From: Halopseudomonas salegens
GTDB taxonomy: Bacteria > Pseudomonadota > Gammaproteobacteria > Pseudomonadales > Pseudomonadaceae
Assembly (NCBI RefSeq): GCF_900105655.1
Contig: NZ_LT629787.1
Span: 2,356,001-2,420,000, forward strand
DNA length: 64,000 nucleotides
Direction: 5' to 3'
The number at the start of each line of letters is the position of its first letter. The first letter of the stretch is position 1. The notes under the pieces are model-generated. The model was given only the letters and a program-made list of their open reading frames with translations. It was not told the origin of the DNA and searched no databases. The translations under genes and the position numbers were made by a program. Below are positions 55,694 to 64,000 of the stretch, in pieces.

Positions 55694-56710
55694 TCAGCTC
55701 ACCTCCAACAGACGCAGGGCATCACCAGTGCGCACCTTGAGCAGTTCAGCCTGCTCGGCGCTGAGGGTCAACATCTGCCCTGGTTGCCAGTCCACGGTCA
55801 ACACGCTGGCACGATAATCTGCCACCCGCTGATTACTTACCAGCCAGCACTGCCGACCCGGCACTACCTCGGCGACCACATCGGCACAGGCAACCTGACT
55901 TCCGGAAATTCCACGCAGGCTGTTGCCACGGGCATGCAGCACCGGGCCACCGTCAAAAATATCCACGTAGTTGTCGGTCTCGAAGCCCTGCTCCAGCAGC
56001 AGCTCGAATACTGGTTCGGAGACCGGGTTAACCTGACCTATGGCTTCTTGCGCGGCATCCGACAGCATGGGCACATAGATCGGATAACCCGGCATCAACT
56101 CGGCCAGAAAGCTGCGGCCACGCGTCAGGCCAATCTGCTCGGCTTCACTGTAACTGACAGCAAAGAAGTGCCGCCCAACGGCATCCCAGAAAGGGGCATT
56201 CTGGCCATCACTGATACCGGCAATCTCGACCGCAACAGATTCAGCGAAACGATCGGGGTGACTGGCCATAAAAGCCAGTCGCCCCAAGGCATTGAGCGCC
56301 AGCACTGACGCATTCTGGTTCGGCAGTTGATACAAGCCGGACAACAGGCTGTGGCCCGTCAGATCATGGCACAGAGACAACACATGGATGCGGTTGTGCA
56401 GCCCCAGCTCGCGCGAGGCATGCAAAAACACTTCATTCCGAAAGGTATAGAAAGGCTGACTGAAACCGGCGGCGGCGACGATGCTGCTGCAGCCGACCAG
56501 CTCGCCACTGTCGCTATCCTCCAGCACGAAAAAATAGCGCTCTTCACCACTGAAGGTTACCCCCTCAAGCATAGCCGCTTCCGAGGCCTCGATCAGTTCA
56601 GCCAGGCGCTGCTCTGCAGCGGGCACGGCTGCGGTGCCCGCTTTGGTGGCAGTGACCAGGCGCTGGATGCGCCCCATATCCTGACGACGGCAGAGTCGTT
56701 GCAGCAGCAT
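55694..56710 (-). CDS. aruF: Arginine/ornithine N-succinyltransferase, alpha subunit AruF
   Basis: This 338-aa protein from ATG 56710 has the AruF segments EERYFFVLEDSDSGELVGCSSIVAAAGFSQPFYTFRNEVF, HVLSLCHDLTGHSLL, FLAELMPGYPIYVPMLSDAAQEAIGQV and FETDNYVDIFDGGPVLHAR. It is paralogous to AruG and forms the heteromeric succinyltransferase. The frame is open to 56773, but that would overlap aruC; the ATG at 56710 gives the family length. It lies 13 bases after the aruC stop. Confidence 0.93.
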   Translation of the reverse strand: MLLQRLCRRQDMGRIQRLVTATKAGTAAVPAAEQRLAELIEASEAAMLEGVTFSGEERYFFVLEDSDSGELVGCSSIVAAAGFSQPFYTFRNEVFLHASRELGLHNRIHVLSLCHDLTGHSLLSGLYQLPNQNASVLALNALGRLAFMASHPDRFAESVAVEIAGISDGQNAPFWDAVGRHFFAVSYSEAEQIGLTRGRSFLAELMPGYPIYVPMLSDAAQEAIGQVNPVSEPVFELLLEQGFETDNYVDIFDGGPVLHARGNSLRGISGSQVACADVVAEVVPGRQCWLVSNQRVADYRASVLTVDWQPGQMLTLSAEQAELLKVRTGDALRLLEVS

Positions 56711-56723
56711 CGGCAAATCTGCC

Positions 56724-57938
56724 TTATCCGACCAGCTCAGCGAGCGCTTGATCCAGCCGCGCCAGCGCTTCACTGATATCCGCTTGCGGAATCACCAGGC
56801 TCGGTGCAATTCGCATCACGTTGGGCCCCGCCTGCAGCACCAGCAAGCCATGACGCTCGGCAGTCGCCTGGATATCCTTGGCGCGCCCCTGCCAGGCCTC
56901 GCTCAATACCGCGCCGAGGAGCAACCCTTTGCCACGCACACTGGTAAATACCCCGTAACGGGTGGCCAGCGCCATTAGCCCTTCACGCAACTGTTGTTCG
57001 CGTTCGGCAACACCGGCCAGCACTTCCGGCGTGTTGACAATATCCAGCACCCGCTCGGCGACCGCACAACCCAGAGGATTGCCGCCGTAAGTGCTGCCAT
57101 GGGTGCCCACTTCCAGATGACTGGCCACTGTCTCCGTTGCCAGCATGGCAGCAATCGGGAAACCACCGCCGAGACTTTTGGCCGTGGTCAGAATATCCGG
57201 CACCACATTGCCATGCATATAGGCGTAAAGCTTGCCAGTCCGACCCATACCGCTTTGCACCTCATCGAACACCAGCAGCGCCTGATGGGCATCGCACAGC
57301 TCCCGCGCCGCCTGTAAATAGGCCGGATCGGCCGGAATCACCCCGCCTTCCCCCTGGATGGGTTCGATAACCACGGCACAGGTGCGGGAAGAGACGGCAG
57401 CGCGCAAGGCGTCAACATCGTTGTACGGCACATGGGTGATGCCCTGCAGCGCCGGACCAAAGCCCTGGGAATACTTCGGCTGCCCGCCGACGCTGACGGT
57501 AAACAGCGTGCGGCCATGAAAACTGTTGGTGCAGGCAATGATCTCGTGCTTGTCTGCCCCATGCGTGTTGTGCGCCCAGCGCCGAGCCAGCTTGAACGCC
57601 GCTTCATTGGCCTCGGCGCCGGAGTTGGCAAAAAACACCTTGTCGGCAAAGGTCGCTGCCGCGAGTTTGTGGGCCAGACGCAGGGCCGGCTCGTTGGTCA
57701 GAATATTCGACACGTGCCAGAGCAGGCCTGCCTGGGCAGTCAACGCCTCGACCAGTTGCGGGTGGGCATGCCCCAGCGCATTGACCGCAATACCGCCCGC
57801 CAGGTCAACATACTCGCGCCCCTGCTGATCCCACAGTCGCGAGCCCTCACCGCGCACGGGAATCATCTGTACCGGCGCGTAGTTGGGCATCATGACCCGG
57901 TCATAGTCCGACCGGCCGACCTGTATTGACTGCGACAT
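56724..57938 (-). CDS. aruC: Succinylornithine/acetylornithine transaminase AruC
   Basis: The 404-aa class III aminotransferase has [49 protein letters not shown], the PLP-site [12 protein letters not shown] and the Schiff-base Lys in [11 protein letters not shown] (about 252). It converts N2-succinylornithine to the semialdehyde and can serve in arginine synthesis. AGGAG nine bases before ATG 57938 sets the start over a TTG at 57944. It heads the truncated aruCFG cluster. Confidence 0.94.
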   Translation of the reverse strand: MSQSIQVGRSDYDRVMMPNYAPVQMIPVRGEGSRLWDQQGREYVDLAGGIAVNALGHAHPQLVEALTAQAGLLWHVSNILTNEPALRLAHKLAAATFADKVFFANSGAEANEAAFKLARRWAHNTHGADKHEIIACTNSFHGRTLFTVSVGGQPKYSQGFGPALQGITHVPYNDVDALRAAVSSRTCAVVIEPIQGEGGVIPADPAYLQAARELCDAHQALLVFDEVQSGMGRTGKLYAYMHGNVVPDILTTAKSLGGGFPIAAMLATETVASHLEVGTHGSTYGGNPLGCAVAERVLDIVNTPEVLAGVAEREQQLREGLMALATRYGVFTSVRGKGLLLGAVLSEAWQGRAKDIQATAERHGLLVLQAGPNVMRIAPSLVIPQADISEALARLDQALAELVG

Positions 57939-57976
57939 TGCCAAGCTCTCCTGTAGCCACCTGAAGTGGATGTTGA

Positions 57977-58957
57977 TTAAACAGTAGCATCCTGCTGTTG
58001 CGCGCGCCGCCGGTTGCGGTCTTCACGCGGTGTAATACCAAAACAATTGCGATAGGCACTGGAAAAATGCGGACCTGAAGAAAATCCGCATGACAGGCCA
58101 ATCTGGATGATGGACTTGCTGGTCTGCAGCAACATCTGACGCGCCCGGTTAAGGCGCATTTCCAGATAATACTGCGAGGGTACGCTATCCAGATACTGAC
58201 GAAAAATGCGCTCCAGCTGCCGACGCGACACACACACATGATTGGCAATGTCATCCGTGGTCAGCGGTTCTTCAATATTGGCTTCCATCAGGATGACCGC
58301 CTGGGTCAGCTTCGGGTGACTGCTGCCCAATCGATTGCGCAAGGGCACACGCTGCTTTTCGGTCGCGTCCCGGGTGCGTTCCAGGGTCAAATCTTCAGCC
58401 ACCAGGGCAGCCAGATCCTGTCCCTGCTGCTCAGCCAGATGTTTGAGGAATAGATCCACGGTGGCCTGCAGGCCACTGCTGGTCAAGCGTTTGCGATCTT
58501 CCACGAACAGCTGGCTGGTCGCTTCTACCGCTGGAAAACGCTCACGAAACTCATCCAGCATCCGCCAATGCACGGCGCAACGGCAGCCATCCAGCAGCCC
58601 CGTCATCGCCAGTGGAAACACGCCCGCCTCAATCGCTCCCAACTCGACACCCTCCTGCAACCGCAGCCGCAGCAAGGGGGCCAGCCAACCCGGCACCTGT
58701 GCCGGCAATTGGTCGGCATCCGCCACCAACCACAGGGACGACAATCCCTGCGTTTGCTCACGCACGGGATTGGCGGGCCAATGCAGCCCTTCCGGGGTTA
58801 CGATGGGGTGTTCATCCAGAGTCAGGCAGGTAGCCTTGTAGCACTCTCTCTCGGCCAGACGGTTGGCTGAGCGCAGGGCTGCAAGCGCAGGCATCAGCAC
58901 CGTCGGAGAAGCCCCCGGCCAGAGCAGAAAACCGACGTGCCGCAGTTCAGACGCCAT
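57977..58957 (-). CDS. argR: Arginine-responsive AraC/XylS-type regulator ArgR
   Basis: The 326-aa protein has a DJ-1/PfpI-like amidotransferase-type N-terminal domain (about 1-190, [18 protein letters not shown]). The C-terminal AraC HTH domain has [45 protein letters not shown] and [24 protein letters not shown], near-identical in style to Pseudomonas ArgR. It activates aru genes and controls arginine metabolism. AAGG eight bases before ATG 58957 is preferred over GTG 58966. It lies 38 bases upstream of aruC on the same strand. Confidence 0.92.
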   Translation of the reverse strand: MASELRHVGFLLWPGASPTVLMPALAALRSANRLAERECYKATCLTLDEHPIVTPEGLHWPANPVREQTQGLSSLWLVADADQLPAQVPGWLAPLLRLRLQEGVELGAIEAGVFPLAMTGLLDGCRCAVHWRMLDEFRERFPAVEATSQLFVEDRKRLTSSGLQATVDLFLKHLAEQQGQDLAALVAEDLTLERTRDATEKQRVPLRNRLGSSHPKLTQAVILMEANIEEPLTTDDIANHVCVSRRQLERIFRQYLDSVPSQYYLEMRLNRARQMLLQTSKSIIQIGLSCGFSSGPHFSSAYRNCFGITPREDRNRRRAQQQDATV

Positions 58958-59073
58958 GCACCGCACCTTTACATGCTACCGCCCAGCCTGTCATGCCAAC
59001 GTCCAACCCGTTCAATCATCAAGCTGAACATTGTGCCACAAGCCGCAGCTGGCAAAACAGCTCAATTGTGAAC

Positions 59074-59889
59074 TCAGGCGCGGCTCAGACCGAGTTTCTT
59101 TTCCGCCAGACGGGTCATTTCAGCATAGATGGCATCCGGCTGGGCTTGCTTCATGGCCCAGGCTTCACGACCTTTTTCGTGCGGCAGTATCATGAACTGT
59201 CCATCCGCTGACTCACGCACGATTGTGGCTGCCACCTCGGCCGCACTGATTGGCGAGTTTTCCAGCAGTTTGGCGATATCCGACTTGTCCTGCGAACTGG
59301 GGCCGCGATAGGAGTCGAGCAGATTGGTCTGAAAGAATGACGGGCAAACCACGCTGACGCCAACGCCGACAGGCTGCAATTCGCACAACAGGGATTCCGA
59401 CAGGGCGACAACGCCGGCCTTGGCGACATTGTAATTGCTCATGCCCGGCGCCTGCATCAGGGCCGCCATGGAAGCGATATTGATTATGTGGCCACTTTTC
59501 TGTTCCAGAAACATGGGCATGAATGCCTTGCACCCCTTGACCACACCCATCAGGTTGATACTGATCTGCCAATCCCAGTCTTCCAGCGACAAGTCCCAGA
59601 ACATGCCCCCGGACGCCACACCGGCATTATTGATCAGCACATCCAGGCCACCAAACTGTTCTTCACAGGTTTGCGCCAGAGCGGCCAACTGGCTGTAATC
59701 ACGCACATCACAGCGCTGAACAACGCCCTGCGCCCCTTTGGCCCTGACCAGGGCCAGGGTTTCTCTGGCACCCGCCTCGTTAATGTCGGCCAAGGCCAGT
59801 TGGGCGCCGGGCTGGGCGTAACACAACGCCAGCTCACGTCCCAGACCACTTCCCGCACCCGTAATGACTACCCGTTGAGCTTGCTGCAT
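59074..59889 (-). CDS. SDR-family short-chain dehydrogenase/reductase
   Basis: This 271-aa Rossmann-fold oxidoreductase has the cofactor motif TGAGSGLG (about 10-17), NNAG, a catalytic Ser in IASM and YNVAK, and a downstream PSFFQTNLL. The early Asp in ALADI suggests NAD preference. The substrate is unknown. AGGGG five bases before ATG 59889 sets the start, while the frame is open to 60066. No operon partner is obvious. Confidence 0.87.
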   Translation of the reverse strand: MQQAQRVVITGAGSGLGRELALCYAQPGAQLALADINEAGARETLALVRAKGAQGVVQRCDVRDYSQLAALAQTCEEQFGGLDVLINNAGVASGGMFWDLSLEDWDWQISINLMGVVKGCKAFMPMFLEQKSGHIINIASMAALMQAPGMSNYNVAKAGVVALSESLLCELQPVGVGVSVVCPSFFQTNLLDSYRGPSSQDKSDIAKLLENSPISAAEVAATIVRESADGQFMILPHEKGREAWAMKQAQPDAIYAEMTRLAEKKLGLSRA

Positions 59890-60028
59890 TGTGACCCCTG
59901 CCTGCTTATGCTGGTTAATTGATACTTTTTGTTTTTGTGTCTTTATCAATTGACTCTCAGAGTCTAGCGGCATGCTTGCGTCCTGCGCAGTAAATCCCGT
60001 CGTTATAAGTCTGGCGAATAGGCCGCAC

Positions 60029-60652
60029 TCACGGCTTGCCCGGTTTGCCCGCCCCACGATGTGCAAAATGCGCCTGGTAGGTCAGGGTCCCCATGGCCGC
60101 AATCTGACCATCAATGAGACGCTCGAAAGGGCGCAGCAAGGGAGTGAAGTCAATCGCCGGTTCAAGAATGCCGAGCGCCCTTACGCCAGCTTCCAGGGTC
60201 GACAGCGCCTCCGCACCGGGGGACTTGCGCAAGCGGTATCGACTCGGCGGCCCGGCAGGCAGTGCCACCTGCGGCAACGGGTGCAATACCGGATTCAGGT
60301 AGTACAGTTTGCGCGCCTTGCGCCAGGTACCATCCAGCAGCACAAGCCGGCGCGGCCGCCCGTCGCTGGTCGACGCCAACTCGCCAGCGTCAGGGCCGGG
60401 GAAAAGCAGCTCCGTCCGGTAGTCTGCATCCTGCAGCCAGGCCATCCAGTCATCTGGCACGTGCTCTGCCACCAGCAAGTGGGCAGTGTCCAACCCCAGA
60501 CAGAGCAGGCGCGCGGTATTCAACGCGTGATGCTGCTCGCTGGGATGCTGCAATACCAACAACTCGGTGGCAGAGTGCAAGTCTGGTATGTCTGCGCACA
60601 GACAATGGCTTTGCGGGCGTAAACAGCGCGTACAACAAGGTCTTTTGGTCAT
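60029..60652 (-). CDS. DTW-domain protein, probable tRNA acp3U-type modification enzyme
   Basis: The 207-aa protein has an N-terminal zinc-type cluster CCTRCLRPQSHCLC, LQHPSEQHHALNTARL and the DTW-family motif LLDGTWRKARKLYYLNP, with YRLRK nearby. Members such as E. coli TapT (YfiP) transfer an aminocarboxypropyl group from SAM to uridine 47 of tRNAs. Which DTW subtype this is cannot be told. It ends 139 bases before the start of the SDR gene and is on the same strand. Confidence 0.85.
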   Translation of the reverse strand: MTKRPCCTRCLRPQSHCLCADIPDLHSATELLVLQHPSEQHHALNTARLLCLGLDTAHLLVAEHVPDDWMAWLQDADYRTELLFPGPDAGELASTSDGRPRRLVLLDGTWRKARKLYYLNPVLHPLPQVALPAGPPSRYRLRKSPGAEALSTLEAGVRALGILEPAIDFTPLLRPFERLIDGQIAAMGTLTYQAHFAHRGAGKPGKP

Positions 60653-60690
60653 GCCGCCATGCTAATCGATCACCTGGGGTTGGCCACAGA

Positions 60691-60724
60691 TAAAAAAAAG
60701 CGGTTCACCCTCTCGGGGAACCGC
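60691..60724 (-). terminator. Terminator of ccoM
   Basis: On the minus strand GCGGTTC/GAACCGC with an inner CCC/GGG step is followed by eight T. It lies 36 bases beyond the ccoM stop. Confidence 0.85.
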
Positions 60725-60759
60725 CAAAGGCCTTGCGAGCCATGCCTGGTGAAAATCTG

Positions 60760-60885
60760 TCAGCCTTTTTTCTTGTCGGATTTTTTATGGCTGTCGTTCC
60801 ATATGAAATAACCGAAGCCGCCCAGAAAAGCGACCATCAGCCCAACAGTCAGAATACCGGCTACTACTACTGTGTCCATGTACAT
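60760..60885 (-). CDS. ccoM: Small cytochrome cbb3 oxidase subunit CcoM
   Basis: This 41-aa protein reads MYMDTVVVAGILTVGLMVAF through one membrane helix, then GGFGYFIWND and a Lys-rich tail. It resembles CcoM, the small cbb3 oxidase assembly/stability subunit described in Pseudomonas stutzeri. The ATG at 60885 has GAGGAG eight bases upstream. It is a single-gene unit with its own terminator, away from any ccoNOQP genes in this window. Recognition rests on recalled sequence, so an alignment should confirm it. Confidence 0.75.
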   Translation of the reverse strand: MYMDTVVVAGILTVGLMVAFLGGFGYFIWNDSHKKSDKKKG

Positions 60886-60975
60886 GGTGATGACTCCTCT
60901 GGGTCATTAAGCAATGACTACAGAGTAACCACACTCAGCGGCAGGTTTATTGACAATAATCAATACAGGTGAGGG

Positions 60976-61170
60976 TTATTTCTTTTTTCGCGGGGATCGG
61001 CTTTTCTTGCCTTTTTTCTTCGCTGCGGAGGATTTCCGTCCGGGCAGAGGCAGGGCCTGCTCGAATGCCTGACGAACCCGCTGCAAGCGGGCTTCGTTCA
61101 GGTCATGGCGCCGCTCCTGGCGGGCCTGTTGCAAGTCGACCAGATTGTCTGGGGCTTTGTCTGTGCTCAT
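60976..61170 (-). CDS. Hypothetical basic small protein
   Basis: This 64-aa protein has a helical, charged N-terminal half (LVDLQQARQERRHDLNEARLQRVRQAF) and a Lys/Arg/Ser-rich tail (KSSAAKKKGKKSRSPRKKK). No family was recognised. The tail suggests nucleic-acid or ribosome contact, but this is only composition. It follows the 94-aa gene by 12 bases on the same strand, so they may form a unit. No strong ribosome-binding site precedes its ATG. Confidence 0.6.
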   Translation of the reverse strand: MSTDKAPDNLVDLQQARQERRHDLNEARLQRVRQAFEQALPLPGRKSSAAKKKGKKSRSPRKKK

Positions 61171-61182
61171 ATCGACAGAATA

Positions 61183-61467
61183 TCAGACTTCGATATCAAC
61201 CAGCAGCCCCTTGTCCGGCAGCTCATGCGGGGTAGTTTCGTCTCCGGCTAGCGACTCTGCCGGAGGCTCGCCGGCTACTTCCGGGGCAGTTGCTGCCCGC
61301 TTGCGGCCGCGGCGTTCGGGAAAATGGCCCAGATCGCGCTGACGCCGATCCCGCGACTCAGTCACCAGGTCATGCAGGAACTCGGCTTCAGCCAGCGGCT
61401 TGACCGTTTTGTTGATTTTCACTCTGTCATTCATCGAGCCCGCCGGGGGCAAACCTGGAATCAGCAT
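61183..61467 (-). CDS. Hypothetical protein, 94 aa
   Basis: The protein is hydrophilic and acidic. It has NDRVKINKTVKPLAEAEFLHDLVTESRDRRQRDLGHFPERRGRKR in the first half and an acidic Glu/Pro-rich second half, with no membrane segment or known motif. AGGAGGGG before the ATG at 61467 supports translation from this start. It is transcribed divergently from rapA, 220 bases away. Function unknown. Confidence 0.7.
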   Translation of the reverse strand: MLIPGLPPAGSMNDRVKINKTVKPLAEAEFLHDLVTESRDRRQRDLGHFPERRGRKRAATAPEVAGEPPAESLAGDETTPHELPDKGLLVDIEV

Positions 61468-61630
61468 GCTTACCCCTCCTCGCTGGCCGGTCCATACCTA
61501 GTATATCGACAACCAAAACGACAGCTTGATCCCCCAAAAGCGTGAAATTGGTCACAAAACAGACAAATAGTTGGTCGATTTATGCTATCCGACACTCGCC
61601 AAATAATAATTTCAGCCACTGAAAGCGGTT

Positions 61631-61660
61631 TTGACGACTCAAGCGATCAGTTACCATATG
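61631..61660 (+). promoter_or_regulatory. Candidate sigma-70 promoter of rapA
   Basis: TTGACG and CATATG are separated by 18 bases; the -10 box lies 27 bases before the rapA ATG. The -10 is a weak match. Confidence 0.5.
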
Positions 61661-61687
61661 CGCCTTTTATCGCAGCAGGAGCATGGC

Positions 61688-64000
61688 ATGTCGGCATTCA
61701 CCCCGGGGCAACGCTGGGTCAGTGATGGAGAAGCAGAGCTCGGATTGGGCACAGTCTTGTCATTGGACGATCGTGCAGTCGTTCTGTTGTTTCCCGCCAG
61801 TGGCGAAACCCGCCACTACGCCCTGCGCAATGCTCCGTTGACTCGGGTCCGTTTTACTCCCGGCGACAGCATCAGCCACCATGAGGGCTGGCAGTTAACC
61901 GTCAATGACGTCAGTGAAGAAAATGGCTTGCTGGTCTACCGCGGTTTGCGCGAAGACGGCAGCCCGGCCGAATTTGCCGAAACCATGCTGGACAACTTCA
62001 TTCGTTTCCGGCTCGCCAGTGACCGACTGTTTGCCAGCCAGAGCGATCCGCTGCCCTGGTTCAGCCTGCGGCATGAAACCCTGCGGCACCATTGCCGTAT
62101 TCAGCGCTCAGCCCTTCTGGGCCTGGCCGGTGCACGCACCCAGCCAATCGGCCACCAGCTGCATATTGCCCGCGAAGTGGCTGACCGTATTGCCCCGCGG
62201 GTATTGCTGGCGGATGAAGTTGGCCTGGGCAAGACCATTGAGGCCGGCCTGATCATTCACCGCCAGTTGCAGAGCGGACGCGCACGCCGGGTACTTATCG
62301 TGGTACCGGAAAACCTGCAGCATCAGTGGCTGGTGGAGATGCGTCGACGCTTCAATCTGCGCTTTGCCCTGTTCAACAGTGACCGCTTGCTCGGCGCCGA
62401 AGACAATCCCTTTGAAGAAGAGCAGTTGGTGCTGATTGCCCTGGAAAGCCTGCTGGAGGACCCCCGCACCTGCCAGTGGGCTGAAGCCTGCCCCTGGGAC
62501 TTGCTGGTGGTGGATGAAGCCCACCATCTGGTCTGGCATCCCGATGGCGCCAGTCAGGAATACACCCTGATCGAACAGCTGGCGCAGCAGATTGCCGGCG
62601 TACTGCTGTTGACCGCGACCCCCGAACAGCTTGGCCAGGCCAGCCATTTTGCCCGTTTGCGCCTGCTCGATCCTGACCGTTTCCACGACTTTGAGGCTTT
62701 TGTTCAGGAAACCAGTGACTATCAACCCATTGCCGCGGCCGTAAAACGCATGCTTGACGGCGAGCCGCTGAGCACGGAAGAACAAAACCAGCTCAGCGCC
62801 TGGCTGGAGCAGGACATTTCACCACTGCTGCACGGCCTGGAAGACCCCGACCCGGTTACTGCAACAACTGCACGGGAGCGTTTGCTGCGGCAATTACTGG
62901 ACCGGCACGGCACCGGCCGGGTGCTCTACCGCAATACCCGCCAGGCAATCAGTGGCTTCCCGGGGCGCGAGCTGCACCCATATCCACTGCCCTGCCCCGA
63001 CATCTATAACGACCTCGATGGGCAGACGGCACTCTACCCGGAAGTTGAATGGCAAACCATGAACGCCGCCGGAGACCCCTGGTGGCAGCAAGACCCGCGC
63101 GTCGACTGGTTGATCGATACCCTGAAAATGCTCAAGCGCAGCAAGGTATTGGTGATTTGCGCCCATGCGGAAACCGCACTGGACCTGGAAGATGCGCTGC
63201 GAGTGCGCACTGGTTTGCAGGCCGCCACGTTCCATCAGGGTATGAGCATCGTCGAGCGCGACCGGGCTGCGGCCTTCTTTGCTGATGAAGAATTTGGCGC
63301 CCAGGTACTGATCTGTTCAGAAATTGGCAGCGAAGGGCGTAACTTCCAGTTCGCCCATCACCTGATCATGTTTGACCTGCCCAGTCACCCGGATCTGCTG
63401 GAACAGCGTATTGGTCGCCTGGACCGCATTGGCCAGCAGGCCACTATACAATTGCACGTTCCCTACCTGGAAGATACCGCGCAAGAGCGCCTGTTTACCT
63501 GGTACCACCAAGCCCTCAACGCCTTTCTCAGCACCTGCCCGACCGGCAATAACCTGCAGCATGAATTTGGTGCGGAACTGCTGCTACAGCTGGATCATCC
63601 CGACCATATCGCCTGGGAACAATTGCTCGATAGCGCCGCCCAACGCCGTGAGATGCTGGAAGCTGAGCTCAACCAGGGTCGTGATCGGCTGCTGGAATTG
63701 CATTCCCGCGGCCACGGCGATGCCGACAAGATGCTCGCAGCCATTGAACGCCAGGACAACGACCCACAGCTGGCGATTTTCATGGAACGCTTGTTCGATG
63801 TATTCGGCATCGACAGCGAAGACCATTCAGACAATGCCCTGATTCTGCGGCCCAGTGAACGCATGCTGGACGCCAGCTTCCCGCTCGGCGACGACGAAGC
63901 CACTACGATCACCTACGACCGTGACACCGCCCTGAGCCGCGAGGATATGCAGTTCATCACCTGGGAGCATCCCATGGTGCAAGGTGGCATGGATATGGTG
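61688..64000 (+). CDS. rapA: RNA polymerase-associated ATPase RapA (HepA), N-terminal 771 codons
   Basis: The reading frame from ATG 61688 stays open to the window end, so about four fifths of the usual roughly 950-aa protein is visible. It has an N-terminal tudor-like start ([17 protein letters not shown]) and the SWI2/SNF2 helicase core. Core motifs are the Walker [18 protein letters not shown] box, [11 protein letters not shown], and in the second lobe [12 protein letters not shown] and [11 protein letters not shown]. RapA recycles RNA polymerase after termination by remodelling stalled complexes. AGGAG six bases before the ATG sets the start. The C terminus is outside the window. Confidence 0.95.
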   Translation, partial: MSAFTPGQRWVSDGEAELGLGTVLSLDDRAVVLLFPASGETRHYALRNAPLTRVRFTPGDSISHHEGWQLTVNDVSEENGLLVYRGLREDGSPAEFAETMLDNFIRFRLASDRLFASQSDPLPWFSLRHETLRHHCRIQRSALLGLAGARTQPIGHQLHIAREVADRIAPRVLLADEVGLGKTIEAGLIIHRQLQSGRARRVLIVVPENLQHQWLVEMRRRFNLRFALFNSDRLLGAEDNPFEEEQLVLIALESLLEDPRTCQWAEACPWDLLVVDEAHHLVWHPDGASQEYTLIEQLAQQIAGVLLLTATPEQLGQASHFARLRLLDPDRFHDFEAFVQETSDYQPIAAAVKRMLDGEPLSTEEQNQLSAWLEQDISPLLHGLEDPDPVTATTARERLLRQLLDRHGTGRVLYRNTRQAISGFPGRELHPYPLPCPDIYNDLDGQTALYPEVEWQTMNAAGDPWWQQDPRVDWLIDTLKMLKRSKVLVICAHAETALDLEDALRVRTGLQAATFHQGMSIVERDRAAAFFADEEFGAQVLICSEIGSEGRNFQFAHHLIMFDLPSHPDLLEQRIGRLDRIGQQATIQLHVPYLEDTAQERLFTWYHQALNAFLSTCPTGNNLQHEFGAELLLQLDHPDHIAWEQLLDSAAQRREMLEAELNQGRDRLLELHSRGHGDADKMLAAIERQDNDPQLAIFMERLFDVFGIDSEDHSDNALILRPSERMLDASFPLGDDEATTITYDRDTALSREDMQFITWEHPMVQGGMDMV

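Noticed and set aside
61688..64000. Apparent lack of a long open frame at the right end
   Set aside because: Reading codon by codon from ATG 61688 shows an intact frame to base 64000; it only lacks a stop in the window. No frameshift.

Overview
The window looks like a chromosomal segment of a gammaproteobacterium of the Pseudomonas group, plausibly a marine lineage such as Halopseudomonas (the genus is inference). Three gene orders match P. aeruginosa: FKBP-tRNA-Asp-tRNA-Val-rdgC; cheR-cheV-flgA-flgM-flgN-flgZ; and aru-alaS-lysC-rsmA-tRNA-Ser-tRNA-Arg-mgtE. An AmrZ homologue, an AraC-type ArgR and a sodium-pumping OadGAB decarboxylase also fit. No prophage, insertion sequence, CRISPR array or classical defence island was seen.

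Layout. 1-4.1 kb: end of the prc protease gene, a periplasmic binding protein, a lipoprotein FKBP isomerase, two tRNAs and rdgC. Two related intergenic repeats carrying DnaA-box dyads lie here. 4.1-15.7 kb (minus strand): a complete type II secretion operon gspCDEFGHIJKLMN, ending in an unrecognised TPR-like lipoprotein gene. No prepilin peptidase gene is present, so a PilD made elsewhere is presumably used. 16-21.3 kb: a lipoprotein alpha/beta hydrolase, then phoX and a small tatA on the opposite strand, then a 2OG-Fe(II) oxygenase with a degenerate peroxiredoxin-like front half. The Tat-dependent lipoprotein phosphatase, its own TatA, a second tethered lipoprotein enzyme and a T2SS sit side by side. 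They may form one export module for surface enzymes, which is the most attractive candidate for a little-described system here. 21.3-26.8 kb: thiopurine methyltransferase, a K+/H+ antiporter and a copper-efflux copA-cueR operon with a textbook CueR promoter.

26.8-42.4 kb is a flagellar and chemotaxis block. flgBCDE and flgFGHIJKL (minus) each have a sigma-54 promoter. cheV-cheR (minus) faces flgA (plus, sigma-54 promoter), which is followed by flgM (sigma-28 promoter), flgN and a PilZ brake gene. The hook, rod, rings and early regulators are complete, but flagellin, the export apparatus and the motor are outside the window.

42.4-61.5 kb holds an MFS transporter, tRNA-Arg(CCT), amrZ, oadGAB, mgtE, tRNA-Arg(ACG), tRNA-Ser(GCT), rsmA, lysC, alaS and aruC-aruF-aruG behind argR. 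The usual aruD, aruB and aruE between aruG and alaS are missing. An SDR, a DTW-domain tRNA-modifying protein, the tiny oxidase subunit CcoM and two small hypothetical proteins follow. The window ends inside rapA, which is open to the last base. All calls come from reading the sequence and translations; no database search was run.
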